Below are positions 24,077-34,530 of a DNA stretch of 64,000 nucleotides, piece by piece (position 1 is the stretch's first letter; every line of letters starts with the position of its first letter). Location of the stretch: the NCBI GenBank assembly GCA_024516035.1, contig CM044963.1:25315935-25379934 (forward strand). Direction: 5' to 3'. The notes beneath the pieces are model-generated. The model saw nothing but the letters and a program-made list of their open reading frames with translations. It had not been told where the DNA came from and did not search any database. A program made the translations under genes and the position numbers. The DNA comes from Bactericera cockerelli (Eukaryota > Arthropoda > Insecta > Hemiptera > Triozidae).

Positions 24077-24235
24077 TAATTTCTTTTTACTCTGGTAATG
24101 CCGCCACTGGTCGTTACTCATACAAGTAACTACTCATTTTTCCTCACGAGGTATGAGTGGACCCCGAACAACCAAGAACAGAGCAGAAAAAATCCTGCCC
24201 CGCTGGGGATCGAACCCAGTAGCCTATTCGAATAT
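24077..24235 (-). mobile_element. SINE family E, truncated
   Basis: Inverse of family E: 'gccactggtcgttactcata', 'ttcctcacgaggtatgagtg', 'gaacagagcagaaaaaatcc', 'ggggatcgaacccag'. The tRNA head stops at the anticodon arm and is replaced by unrelated sequence. Confidence 0.8.
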
Positions 24236-24837
24236 ACTGCCCAGATTCTCCGAATCTCCTTTTCTCCGTTTGAACCGTCAAATATCGTTTAAATATCGAT
24301 ATCACAGAGTGCAATCGGAAAGTGAAAGAGGGAGTTGAAATAGCTGTTCTGCGCATGACATTACGTCAAATTGCCTATACTTCCAATGCTAACAAATCTC
24401 GATTTCTCTTTCCTTTTCAATTTCTGTTCGAATAATATTTTTTGGGAAAGTCAAACGGGGAGTAGAAAGGGCGCGTGATTTTTAAAAAAATGACTTCGAA
24501 ACGGAGATTTAGGGCAGTAAAATGGTCGAAATTCGGGAAGAATAATTTCACTCCCCCAATTGGTTTTAAACAACCCTAATGGTAATTACTCGCCATAATT
24601 ACTTATTATAATTATTAAATAAGTAAAAGTATGTCATTTTATTAACATATTATATCATAGAATATTATTTTCCGTCTTTTTTAACGCAATAATTCCTTTA
24701 ATTGAGAGGTCGTTGTTTTCGAAGATTTCCAGCCTAACAGCCGTTTCCATAGCTATATTGCTATATTTTACTATTCTTTACAATTATTTTTACCTTGGTA
24801 GTCATTACTGCGCACTCTGAAACGAGAATTATTTTAT

Positions 24838-26085
24838 ACTTAACTAGGGGTTTAACCGTACTTAGCAGCGGAATTTTTGTTACATCTAACTAGTCGTCTA
24901 CCCGTACTTCGTAAAGGGATTTTTTTTTAAATATACTAATCCGTTCTCCTTCAAGATTTTATTATTTACGTTTTTTAACTAACTAACCATTTACCCATAT
25001 TCTGCAACGAAATTTCTCTTATACCTAACTGGGTGTCAACCCGTGCTTCGCAATGTCATTCATTTTTAAATTAACTAGAGTTTTACGTTCTTCGTAAAGG
25101 AATTTATTTTACGTTTTACACCCAACGAGTTATTTACTACACTGCAACGTGGTTTCTCTATTACCGAAGTAGTCGTCTACCCGTGCTTCGTAGCAGGTTT
25201 ATTATTTCCGTTTTTTTTTAAATACTTGTGTACCTTACTAGCAGTCTACCGGTACTTCGTAGGAGGTTTCTTATTTCCGTTTTTTTTTTTAAATACTTTG
25301 TATACCTTACTAGCCGTCTACCCGTACTTCGTAGGAGGTTTATTATTTCTGTTTTTTTTTAATACTTTGTATACCTTACTAGTCGTCTACCCGTACTTCG
25401 TAGCAGGTTTATTATTTCCGTTTTTTTAATACTTTGTATACCTTACTAGCCGTCTACCCGTAATCTGCTACAAGATTCATCTTATGCCTAACTAGTCGTC
25501 AACCCGTACTCTCTACTACAACATTTCTCTTATAGCCAAATAGTATTCTACCCGCACTTTGCTACGGGATTTTTTTTATTATACTTTGTATACCTTACTA
25601 GCAGTCTACCCGTACTCTGCTACAGTATTTCTCTTATAGTTAACTAGTCTGTAACCTGTACTTTGCAGTGGGATTCATTTTCAAATAAAGTAAACCTTAA
25701 TTTTAAGCGCTTCGTAAGGGAATTCATTTGACGTTTTACACCCAAAGAGTAGTTTACCCGTACACTGCAACGTGATTTCTTTATTACCGAACTATTCGTC
25801 TACCCTAACTTCGTAGCTGATTTGTCAATTCACGTTTCAAACCAAGCTAGTCGTCAACACGTACTCTGCTACGAGATTTCTCTAATACGTAACTAGTCGC
25901 TAAGCCGTACTTTCTTACGGGATTTTTTTACTAATACTTTGCATCTCTTACTGGCCGTCTACCCATACTTGGCTACAAGATTTTTTTCAGAGCTAACTAG
26001 TCGTTAACCCATAAATTGATACGGGATTTATCTTATGACTAACTAGTCATTAAACCGTAAAATACCGATTTTCCTGCAGTCTAGA
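24838..26085 (+). repeat. degenerate tandem array, 'ACTAGTCGTCTACCCGTACT' units
   Basis: At least 15 imperfect units of about 70-90 bp. Each has a TA(C/A)TAG(T/C)CGTC(T/A)ACCCGTACT-like core followed by TTCGTA/CTGCTAC, a T-rich stretch and often 'atactttgtatacctt'. Units differ by substitutions and length, so the array is old or was built from element ends. The inverse array lies at 26,640-27,375. Confidence 0.8.
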
Positions 26086-26172
26086 TTGTACAAAAAATAT
26101 CTCTAGTCCGTCTGATTTTCTGCACAAAACAACGAGCTACATTTATTCACATTTCCCTGTAAATACTTGAAC

Positions 26173-26395
26173 AGAACAAAGCGGTCAAGGGGACCGACTA
26201 CTTCATAGGTCGCGGGTTCAAAACCCAACCGATGCCGAGATATGACAAGTTATATCCTCCCATTTGGGATTTTCACCATATAATACGTCTTCTGCTTACG
26301 CTTACTAACAATGGGACTCATTAATGAGTCCCATTATTAGGACTAATTAGTCCTAGTCGGCCAATATAAATAAGGCGATATTATTATTAAAGCAC
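26173..26395 (+). mobile_element. SINE family C, diverged
   Basis: 'ggtcgcgggttcaaaacc' (box B region), 'tatcctcccatttgggattt' and the terminal 'ataaataaggcgatatta'. The first part of the head is lost. Confidence 0.75.
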
Positions 26396-26509
26396 AATAT
26401 ACCTACGCGTATTCACTTGTCTCAGTAAATATTTGAAGACGTGATGCTACCCACTAAAAATTGTGACATAAGAACACAAATAATTCTTATCTTAAATGGG
26501 ATCTATTGA

Positions 26510-26625
26510 ATTACTTCTCGCCCATCAGAGGGAAGGCATATTACGGGATGGTCAAGCTACAATATAGACCACAAGCGTCATCAGTAGCTGCTGTTTCATT
26601 GCTACGAAATCCAAAATGCTGTAAA
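26510..26625 (+). mobile_element. SINE family A 3' fragment
   Basis: 'acttctcgcccatcagaggg', 'gcatattacgggatgg' and 'agctgctgtttcattgc', then a degraded end. Head absent. Confidence 0.65.
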
Positions 26626-26639
26626 ACCTTCTTGTTCTT

Positions 26640-27375
26640 CTTATTCTTCTTCTTCTTCAAAAAATTCCCCCTTTAAAGTACAAGGTAAATGTTCGTTAGG
26701 TGAATTTAAAATTTCCTAATTTAAAGTACGTGGTGACGACTCGTTAGTTATAGAAACATTAAGCCCGTTGCACAGTAAACATAAAATTAAATTCAATATT
26801 TAGTTGCGAATTACAATTTGACAGCTATTTGGTTTTAAAAAATATGCTGTTACAAAGTACGGAATAACATCTAGTTAGGTATAAATCTTATAAAAAAATA
26901 CTACGTTGCAAAGTATGGGTTGACGGCTAGTTTGCTATGAAAAAATTCCCGTTGCAAAGTAGAGGGTCACTACTATTAAGAGGGCACAATATTTACCAGT
27001 ATAAAATCAATAAAAAATTATAAAAGATAGAGTATTATAAAAAATTTATACATATATAAATAAGTAAATGATACTAGTGTCCTGACTAAAGGGCGTATAA
27101 AAAAGGTATAAAACCCGAAAAAAAATCCGTTGCGAAGTACGGGTTGACCGCGAGTATGCTATAAAAAATATGCCGTTGCAAAGAACAGGGTATCACCTAG
27201 TTAGGTATGAAGCGTATATAATACTCCGTTGCGAAGTACGGGTTGATGGCTAGTTAACTATAAAAATTATTCTGTTGCAAAGTACGGGGAAACATCTAGT
27301 TAGGTATAAAACCTATAAAGATAAATACTCCGTTGCGGAGTACGGTTTAGCGGATTGTTGGCTATAATATATAGC
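26640..27375 (-). repeat. degenerate tandem array, inverse orientation
   Basis: At least eight imperfect units with the inverse core 'gcgaagtacgggttgatggc' / 'tagttaggtataaa'. It faces the + array at 24,838-26,085 across a 550-bp spacer, so the two together could form a very large imperfect hairpin. Confidence 0.75.
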
Positions 27376-27439
27376 AGAATTATCGGATTTTTTCCCTTAC
27401 CTTTAACATCGTAATATTTTATTTTATTTTGCTTATAAT

Positions 27440-27785
27440 TCCGCCACTGGTCGCTGCTCACATTGACACAGTTACTCATTTTTCATCATGGAGTATGAGT
27501 GGATGCAAGTACAGTGCACAAAAATACTGCTCTGCTGGGGATCGAACCCAGGGCACCATGCGTGCAATGCCTAACGCCTAGCGCGCTAACTCACTCCGCC
27601 ACGGTGACGTCAGTGACTACATTGAAAAGGAGAATCGGGGATTTGGAGAAGTATATTCGAACAGGAATCACTCCCTTTTTGCGAAACGGAGAATTGGAGA
27701 ATCGGGGAGTGGGCAGTATATTCGAACAGGCTACAGGTCACCGTGCGTGCAATGCCTAGCGCGCTAACTCACTCTGCCACGGTGA
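27440..27785 (-). mobile_element. SINE family E with partially repeated head
   Basis: 27,440-27,612 is an inverted E copy ('ccgccactggtcgctgctca', 'tgctggggatcgaaccca', 'cgcgctaactcactccgcca'). The head segment 'caccgtgcgtgcaatgccta' is repeated at 27,737-27,785. The intervening 120 bp contains two 'ggagaatcggggat/agtg' copies. Confidence 0.7.
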
Positions 27786-27967
27786 CTTATCTATAAACTA
27801 TTTCTACCTATCTGGACTTGGGAGGGATTTCAACATATTTTTATACATTTCTTTTTTTTTACACAGTGTGTTTTGATACAATAATGTCTTTAGTTCTTAG
27901 ATCAAACAATAAACTTTGAAGGAAAAATGTTTAGTAATAATAATAATAATAATAATAACACTTGTGT

Positions 27968-28092
27968 CTGTCCCGGTAGCTCAGTGGATTTTTACCACAT
28001 AATAATATGTCTTGGGCCTACTGCTGGAGTAATGGGACTTTTATAGTCCTAATCGAGCAGTATAAATAAGACGATATTATTATTATTATTAT
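27968..28092 (+). mobile_element. SINE family C with internal deletion
   Basis: 'gtcccggtagctcagtgg' is joined directly to 'atttttaccacataataata', then 'ctgctggagtaatgggactt' and 'ataaataagacgatatta'. The second half of the tRNA head is missing. Confidence 0.8.
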
Positions 28093-28093
28093 A

Positions 28094-29153
28094 TTGTGTC
28101 CCTCAGGTTCCTCAAGTCCAAGGATTGGAACCTGGAGAAGGGTCGCGAGTCCCTCACCATAATAATAATAATAATAATAATTGAATTGAATTGAATATAT
28201 TTCTTTTTTAGAGTGAATAAGAAAACAGTGGAGGCCGTTACAAAGTTTCGGCCCCACCAATTACATTGTTACTCACTATTTTTAAGTAATACAAAGATGG
28301 TACATTACAGTTGTACAGTTTAATAATAAACATATTATGTTGATGGACGTAAAGGCAGGTAATAAAAACAATACATATTTATAAATTATGTCTAAGAAAA
28401 AAATGGTTTTTTTTTTTTTTTTTTTTTTTTTTTGGTTTAACGTCGCTTTCAACTGCATGGTCATATCACGACGGGAAAAGTTGGTTTTGTAACAGGAGTT
28501 TGCTCGAATTTTAATCTGTATTTTCTCTAACTACCCAGTCGATTTCTATAACTACCCTATAACTTGTGTCCCGTGTCCCTCAGGTTCCATAATAATAATA
28601 ATAATAATAACACTTGTGTCCCTCAGGTTCCTCAAGTCCAAGGATTGGAACCTGGAGAAGGGTCGCGAGTCCCTCACCATAATAATAATAATAACACTTT
28701 TTTTTATTATTTTTTATAAGTGCTTTTATTTTATTTTTGCATCAAATTTATTATAAGATATAAACTAGAATACATAATTTATAAAGAATATAACTTATAG
28801 ACTTAGTACTAAAATATATCTGTCTTATAATACTTAGGTAATAATTGTTACTTAACACTACTTTCGATGAAGTTAATGTTAAGATTCTATTTATTCATTT
28901 TTTTTTAAATAATTTTTTTAAATATTTTTTTTAATAAACTTGTGTCCCTCAGGTTCCTCAAGTCCAAGGACTGGAACTTGGAGAAGGGTCGTGAGTCCCT
29001 CACCCTAATTTTTTTTTTTTTTTTTTTAATTTTTTTTTTTTTTTTAATTTAATTTTTTTTTAACATATTCTAATAATAATAATAACACCTGTGTCCCTCA
29101 GGTTCCTCAAGTCCAAGGACTGGAACCTGGAGAAGGGTCGCGAGTCCCTCACC
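28094..29153 (+). pseudogene. four partial decoy copies of the retm 29,337 exon edge
   Basis: Exon-like blocks start at 28,107, 28,627, 28,953 and 29,102. Each is preceded by the acceptor 'gtgtccctcag' and followed for about 52 nt by sequence nearly identical to the start of the 29,337 exon (encoding FLKSKDWNLEKGRESLT). Each breaks off into AAT or T runs with no donor. A mini-copy with only 'gtgtccctcaggttcc' sits at 28,573-28,588. All four read DWN where the real exon reads DWS, and lack the 12 nt encoding part of SQSL. They are diverged, not identical, copies. They are unlikely to be translated as full exons but offer competing 3' splice sites. Confidence 0.88.
28195..28480. repeat. AT-rich LINE-tail-like block and 5S-SINE end
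   Basis: 'attgaattgaatatatttct' with 'gaggccgttacaaagtttcg' resembles a non-LTR 3' UTR; the family is uncertain. A long T run at 28,406-28,433 is followed by an inverted fragment of the family G body, 'gtttaacgtcgctttcaact'. Confidence 0.45.
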
Positions 29154-29162
29154 CTAATAATA

Positions 29163-29260
29163 ATAATAACACCTGAGTGGTTAAGAGCATTGGTTACTGA
29201 CCCGGAGGTTGCGGGTTCGAATCCCGGCCGGAGCGGAAATTTCTGACCGATTTTTTTTAA
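29163..29260 (+). mobile_element. SINE family F head
   Basis: tRNA-like 'ctgagtggttaagagcattg' with anticodon arm 'ggttactgacccggagg' and box B 'cgggttcgaatcccg', then 'gcggaaatttctgaccg'. It lies between the last decoy exon edge and the true exon. Confidence 0.8.
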
Positions 29261-29336
29261 CCTTTTTTGGGTCGCGAGGGGCACACTTACCTTTTTTTTA
29301 TTTTTTTAAAATAATAATGACACTTGTGTCCCTCAG

Positions 29337-29589
29337 GTTCCTCAAGTCGAAGGACTGGTCCCTGGAGAAGGGTCGCGAGTCCCTCTCTCAGTCCCTCACC
29401 TGGCGAAAACGGCACAACGTGGACCAGATCCTGCAGGCGTACGAGGCGCCGCCCGTGGTGCGGGCGTACTTCACGGGCGCCTGGCACCACGCCGACCGGG
29501 AGATGCGCCCCCTCTACCTGTTTAAGCTGGGGGTGCTGGATGTGAAGGGGTTCCTGAAGACAATTGGCGAGGATGGGCTGCTTAAGCTG
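29337..29589 (+). CDS. retm: retm/SEC14L1-like, CRAL-TRIO exon
   Basis: 253-nt exon, phase 2 to 0, between 'gtgtccctcag' and CTTAAGCTG|GTGAGG. The peptide begins FLKSKDWSLEKGRESLSQSL and has the TWRK motif of the family. It then runs through AWHHADREMRPLYLFKLG, the start of the CRAL-TRIO lipid-binding domain (the W-H/GG-H-H-D--GRPLY signature), to GEDGLLKL. Base composition is strikingly GC-rich compared with the flanking AAT and T runs. Four decayed copies of its first 52 nt lie upstream, and a pentanucleotide-derived satellite starts 17 nt after its donor. Confidence 0.97.
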
Positions 29590-29606
29590 GTGAGGGGCTT
29601 TTTTAA

Positions 29607-29876
29607 ATAGAATAGAATAGAATAGAATTGAATAGAATTGAATAGAATTGAATAGAATTGAATAGAATTGAATAGAATTGAATAGAATTGAATAGAATTG
29701 AATAGAATTGAATAGAATTGAATAGAATTGAATAGAATTGAATAGAATTGAATAGAATTGAATAGAATTGAATAGAATTGAATAGAATTGAATAGAATTG
29801 AATAGAATTGAATAGAATTGAATAGAATAGAATAGAATTGAATAGAATTGAAAAGAATTGAATAGAATTGAATATA
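29607..29876. repeat. satellite of 10-bp unit AATAGAATTG
   Basis: About 25 copies of AATAGAATTG, nearly perfect, with AATAG variants at both ends. Starts 17 bp after the splice donor at 29,589. Its open reading frame on the - strand (repeated FNSIQFYSIL) is an artefact of the repeat. Confidence 0.97.
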
Positions 29877-30399
29877 AGGTAATTGTATTTGATCAAAAAG
29901 ATTTTACACTGGTTGACAAGATAGGTATAGGAACAAAAACTATAACTAGAAATAAAACAATAATATGATTATGAAAAAAATAATGAATTAAAAATAAATT
30001 TTACACTTTTAACCATCTACCTCAGGAAACATACTTTCCTTTTCTTACTTATTTTCACTCTTCCAATCCTTCAAAGATTCTTCTCTTGATCTCTCTTCGT
30101 TCTCTTTTTTTACGTTTTCTAACTTTCTTTCTCTCATTGCTCTTTCTCAAGTAATCTAGCTTTATCTACTCGTCTCTCACTCTCTCTCACACTCAGTCTC
30201 TCTCTCTCTCTTAGAAGGTATTATGTTAGCTTAGGTGGTATCTTAAGTTACAAATTTTTAAACAGTTCATCACTATTACGGAATGCTGTAAACTAGATAT
30301 AGCTTTAGATAAAGTCCAGAGAGGGATTGGGAGGAAAAGTCCCGAGAATACTTGATGCATTCCCTCTCTGGATCGCCAAGGACAGGGATTGGTAGGACC

Positions 30400-30631
30400 T
30401 TTTTTTGTAGCCATGAAACAGCAGGTACTATAGACGTTTGTGCTCTGTGTTATATCTTGCCCATCCCGTAGTATGCCTACCATCTGTTGGGCGAGGAGTG
30501 ACACAGTACTTCCCATTTAGGTGCTAGGTCAACACGAGCGCACCGGAAGGTGTTCTTTAAATCAACGGTAACCATGTTTTGAATACAATTTTTTGTCGAC
30601 AGCAAGTGCCATACTACTGATCTAATCGTGC
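30400..30631 (-). mobile_element. SINE family A, diverged
   Basis: Inverse of family A ('tttttgtagccatgaaaca', 'gcccatcccgtagtatgcc', 'ttcccatttaggtgct', 'cgcaccggaaggt'). Only part of the tRNA head remains. The preceding 29,880-30,399 is AT/CT-rich with no gene. Confidence 0.75.
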
Positions 30632-30654
30632 TTTCTTATTGTACCTATTTTGGT

Positions 30655-30775
30655 TTTTTACTTTCCTTATCCTACAATAAGGAAAGTATTGTTTTTTTTT
30701 TTTTTTTTTTTTTTTTTTCATTATTTTTCTGGCATTGGTAGGCAAGGCCATTCCATACAGCCAAGAAAGTATTGT
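30655..30775. repeat. palindromic 'actttccttat' end and T run
   Basis: 'actttccttatcctacaata' plus 'aggaaagtattg' is the 5' hairpin of the element family at 59,606-61,060, broken here by a T run. Adjacent 'gcaaggccattccatac' resembles part of the retroposon at 15,411-15,961. Confidence 0.6.
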
Positions 30776-30854
30776 TAGTTGTTAGTTTAAAAAGAAAAGT
30801 AAATAATTGCCAAGACCCTTAGTTAAGTGTCTGGCTGAGGAAAGTTTAACAGGT

Positions 30855-30962
30855 GAAACTCACAAACTAGTTACCTAAATCAACCTTACTCAGCCTGATA
30901 GGGTTCGAATTTGAATCGTAACTCATCCAAGTCCTAACCTCGCTGGATATTGCTTAACTTAA
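30855..30962 (-). mobile_element. 5S-derived SINE (family G) fragment
   Basis: Inverse of the G body to 5S segment: 'gaaactcacaaactag', 'ccttactcagcctg', 'aactcatccaagtcctaac', 'ctcgctggatattgcttaac'. 30,963-31,285 shows nothing further. Confidence 0.7.
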
Positions 30963-31287
30963 ATGAGACTGAATGTGAACTTTGTTTTTTATGTGATAAA
31001 TAATATTACCAAGATAACTCAGATCATTGTCTCGCTAGAAAACTAAAAAGAGAAAACAGACTAGCCAACCCTAATAAGCCCGGCTAGCTTGCTGTTTTCT
31101 AAGAGTTTTAGTGCTTATAACGAAAAAGCCCAAGTATTTACATTGGTTGATTGCACTTAGAAATATGTGGTTCAGGACGTACCAACTTTTCAACTTTGTA
31201 TGAATTATATTTTACTTGTAGATAATGATAAAACTATATCGTTCAAGAGGTAGTCTTACTAGATAAAAGTAGTTACCCCTTCCAGAG

Positions 31288-31548
31288 TGAGTTAGCGCAC
31301 CAGGCATTGCACGCATGGTGACCTGGGTTCGATTCCCAGCGGGGCAGGATTTTTTCTGCTCTGTACTTGGGTGTTCGGGGTCCACTCATACCTCGTGAGG
31401 AAAAATGAGTAGCTGGTTTAATGTTACCAGCGACCAGTGGCGGAATTATTTGCAAAAATAAGATATTGGGATATTAAAGATACGGAAAAGTCCTATAATT
31501 CTGCGCTACGCACTAAAATTGTGATATAATAACACAAAGAAACACATT
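31288..31548 (+). mobile_element. SINE family E, near full length
   Basis: Head 'gagtgagttagcgcaccagg', box B 'gggttcgattccc', body 'tctgctctgtacttgggtgt', 'acctcgtgaggaaaaatgag', 'ttaccagcgaccagtggcgg', end 'gtgatataataacacaaag'. The best-preserved copy of the family here. Confidence 0.9.
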
Positions 31549-31688
31549 TATTTCTTTTATTTATTCATCATAGGGTCGCGTCATCGTGAACGATGGTAGC
31601 CAGACAGTGGAGGAATGACTCATCACTTCTACCACTGTCTTTACAAGGAGGCTAATAATTGACAAGCGTCTCCAGAACCAAGCCAATG

Positions 31689-31784
31689 CTGGTCTACTCC
31701 CTGTTTATAGTCCCCCAGCCAGACTGCTGGTCTACTCCCTGTTTATAGTCCCCCAGCCAGACTGCTGGTCTACTCCCTGTTTAT
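31689..31784 (+). repeat. 38-bp tandem repeat, 2.5 copies
   Basis: Unit starting CTGGTCTACTCCCTGTTTAT and including 'agtcccccagccagactg', copied two and a half times without visible change. It ends 29 nt before the 31,814 exon and includes pyrimidine-rich CCCAG strings that resemble acceptors. Confidence 0.93.
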
Positions 31785-31813
31785 TTATTAGATTAAAAAA
31801 AATTATATTCCAG

Positions 31814-32003
31814 GCTATGAAGATGTGTGAGGAAGGACTCGCCCTGACGGAGAAGTACACGAGAAAGTACAACCGGCCCATAACCACCTGGTCCATGCTG
31901 ATAGATCTGGAGGGCCTCAACATGAGACATCTGTGGCGGCCCGGGGTCAAAGCCCTGCTCAGAATCATTGAGATTGTCGAGACCAACTATCCGGAAACTT
32001 TGG
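31814..32003 (+). CDS. retm: retm/SEC14L1-like, CRAL-TRIO core exon
   Basis: 190-nt exon, phase 0 to 1, between 'tatattccag' and ACTTTGG|GTGAGA. It encodes AMKMCEEGLALTEKYTRKYN, then the highly conserved LIDLEGLNMRHLWRPGVKAL and [33 protein letters not shown] is almost invariant from insects to human SEC14L1. This forms the lipid-exchange core of the Sec14 fold. The exon end is duplicated 117 bp downstream. Confidence 0.97.
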
Positions 32004-32050
32004 GTGAGATTGGGACTGGGTGCTTTGTTAACATCCAGAAAGGTTACTAG

Positions 32051-32182
<132 letters not shown>

Positions 32183-32392
32183 TAAAATAGCTTGTAAGAA
32201 AATGACGTTGTATACATTCAAACATGAATATTTATGTACAATAAAATATTTAAAAAAATAATAATCCAGAAAGTTTACTAGAGAGTACCTATAAGAGTAG
32301 AGTATAAGTTATTAGAGACTATAAAAACGGGTAAAGTGTTGCTCAAAATCGTTATTATTATTATTTTACACTTTATTAGATAAAGTGTAAAA

Positions 32393-32465
32393 TTTCAGCG
32401 TAGATTTAGTAAAGTGAGTTACAGTAGTTGTGACATCGCGAAAGAGATTAACACAAATATGATAA

Positions 32466-32496
<31 letters not shown>

Positions 32497-32500
32497 CTTA
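32393..32500 (+). mobile_element. SINE family B body fragment and A run
   Basis: 'tttcagcgtagatttagtaa', 'cagtagttgtgacatcgcg', 'aacacaaatatgataacttt' then an A run to 32,498. Head missing. Confidence 0.75.
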
Positions 32501-32507
32501 CACTTTA

Positions 32508-32775
32508 TTAGATACTAGCCGTTTGCCCGTGCTTTGCAACGGGACTAAATTTCAAATTTACTAAGGCATGGCCGTACTGCTGGACAGCAATGCCTTTTTG
32601 AACTTTTTATAATTTTTCTGGACAAAGCGATAATGGTTTTGGGGGGTCAATTCTGAGACATTTTTCGCTATCTCTTACCGTTTTGGCTAAACAACTCCGG
32701 ACAAACAAACAAACAAACAAACAAACAAACATAGGTAGGTAGGTAGGTAGTCCTTTTTTCTGTTTTATATATAGA
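32508..32775 (+). repeat. 'actagccgtttgcccgtgct' element end with (AAAC)n and (AGGT)n
   Basis: The 'tactagccgtttgcccgtgc' core resembles the units of the 24,838 array and family R. Simple repeats AAAC and AGGT at about 32,702-32,749 recur at 47,385-47,423 in the same order, so they belong to one element family. Confidence 0.6.
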
Positions 32776-32840
32776 GATAAATGGACATAATGTACAATGT
32801 AAATAATTATTTAAACAATGAAAAAATTGGAAACAATATA

Positions 32841-32996
32841 CAGGGTGGTGCAAAAGTCTGGAAACCCCTGAATAACTTTCGAATGGCTTCTTCGGTAAAG
32901 ATAAAAAATTGTATGGTAAACCGGGGTAATAAAACCTTCTTTTATAGTGGGGCCGATTTTTGTTACCGGCCCCCATGTCGGGGCCAGGGGGGCTTG
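32841..32996 (+). mobile_element. left end of CAGGGTG family 3 element
   Basis: CAGGGTGGTGCAAAAGTCTG and 'ttcgaatggcttcttcggta' through 'cccccatgtcggggccaggg', matching the left arm of 52,520-53,382. Truncated where a SINE B copy begins. Confidence 0.85.
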
Positions 32997-33057
32997 AACC
33001 ACCGACCTCTAGGTTACAAGTCCGCCATCTTATCGATCAAGCTACTGAGGTCTGTAA
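32985..33057 (-). mobile_element. SINE family B head fragment
   Basis: 'cttgaaccaccgacctctag', 'gttacaagtccgcc', 'atcgatcaagctactgaggt'. Only the tRNA-like head remains. 33,058-33,329 is AT-rich with no gene. Confidence 0.75.
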
Positions 33058-33329
33058 AAAAAATGAAAAAAATATATTTCTATGTCTGATTAAAATACCG
33101 TGTGTGTATTGATTATTAATATTTAACAATTTATATTTATACTTCTGCACTTGAAGTAATGAAAATATTTCGGTTCCAAGTGCAGTATGCTATCAGAAAA
33201 GGTTGGTTTTTAGTGGGTGGAAATCCCACACCCCAGGCTAAGACTTGGGTGTCTTTAAAAGATTTTTCCTCGCCCTTCCTTTAAAAAAAACAATCTTCAT
33301 ATTTATTTTTTTTATTATGTATAATTTAT

Positions 33330-33705
33330 TTTACATACCAATTTTAACATCAAAGGTCATTCATGGGATGGGATAGTTATTTTTGGTGGGTTAATATTTT
33401 AGAAAGGAACCCCTTTTTTTATTTTATTTTTGTTTATTTATTTATTTATTTTATTTTTAACCAACCTCCGTAGCTTCATCGATAAGGCAGCGGACTTGTA
33501 ACCTGGAGGTCGGTGGTTCAAGTCCCCCGGTTTCAGCGTAGATTTTGTAAAGCGAGTTTGAGCAGTTTTGATATCACATAAGTGATCAACACAAATATGA
33601 TAACTTTTTTTTATTTTACATCCCAATTTTAACATTAAAGGTCATTCATGGGATGGGATAGTTATTTTGGTTAGGTTAATATTTTAGAAAGGAACCCCTT
33701 TTTTA
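33330..33705 (+). repeat. direct repeat flanking a SINE B
   Basis: About 90 bp at 33,331-33,418 ('caaaggtcattcatgggatg', 'tattttagaaaggaacccc') is repeated at 33,617-33,705 with a few changes. A tandem duplication then contains the SINE B at 33,460-33,614. Too long for a SINE target duplication. Confidence 0.8.
33460..33614 (+). mobile_element. SINE family B
   Basis: 'accaacctccgtagcttcat', 'ctggaggtcggtggttcaag', 'cgagtttgagcagttttgat', ending 'aacacaaatatgataact' plus T run. Full length, with an extra CC in box B ('caagtcccccggttt'). Confidence 0.88.
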
Positions 33706-33904
33706 TTTTTTTATTTTTATTTTTTGTTTTTTTTTATGTTGTTGTACCGACGCGACGTTTCCCCTTTGAACTATACATCAACATCCTCTTCTTCCTTGTT
33801 TGGTAGGTTCAGGAAGTTTGCGACTTCTATTGGATGGGACCACAGATCTGAGATGGTCAGATGTGTTGGATTTTTTTTATTATTTTTATTTTATATATAT
33901 ATAA

Positions 33905-34162
<258 letters not shown>

Positions 34163-34354
34163 TGAAAATATACAAAAATGCATGTACACAATGTTACAGA
34201 GAAGTAGAACAAAAGACAGAAATACAGATAAGATGAGAAAATAAATCAGACAAAAAAATAATAATATATATATAATTGAGCTAATATTTATATGGGTTCT
34301 ATACCATTTATTTACGATTCATTTTTTTTTTTTTTCTACAAAACAATCAAAAAT

Positions 34355-34530
34355 GTTGGGTGGAAGAGATTGCCACAGGTAGGACATTATTGTTATTTTC
34401 TTTTTTTTACTTATTTATTTTGTCATTTGTTTGTTTTTTTTTCTTTTCCTAATTTTATACTGTTACCTGTAGGTAGGTAGGTACTTTGTCCTCCTAATAA
34501 AGCTCAAAAAAAAAAAAAAAAAAAAAAAAA
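34355..34530 (+). mobile_element. poly(A)-tailed LINE-tail-like retroposon
   Basis: 'gttgggtggaagagattgcc' begins the block, with 'actgttacctgtaggtaggt', the polyadenylation-like AATAAAG at 34,497 and an A run to about 34,530. Same family as the arm of the palindrome at 54,655-54,905. It is followed to 34,937 by AT-rich DNA with a partial inverse copy near 34,860-34,910. Confidence 0.7.

Noticed and set aside
29603..29896. 97-codon frame on the - strand
   Set aside because: Pure translation of the AATAGAATTG satellite.
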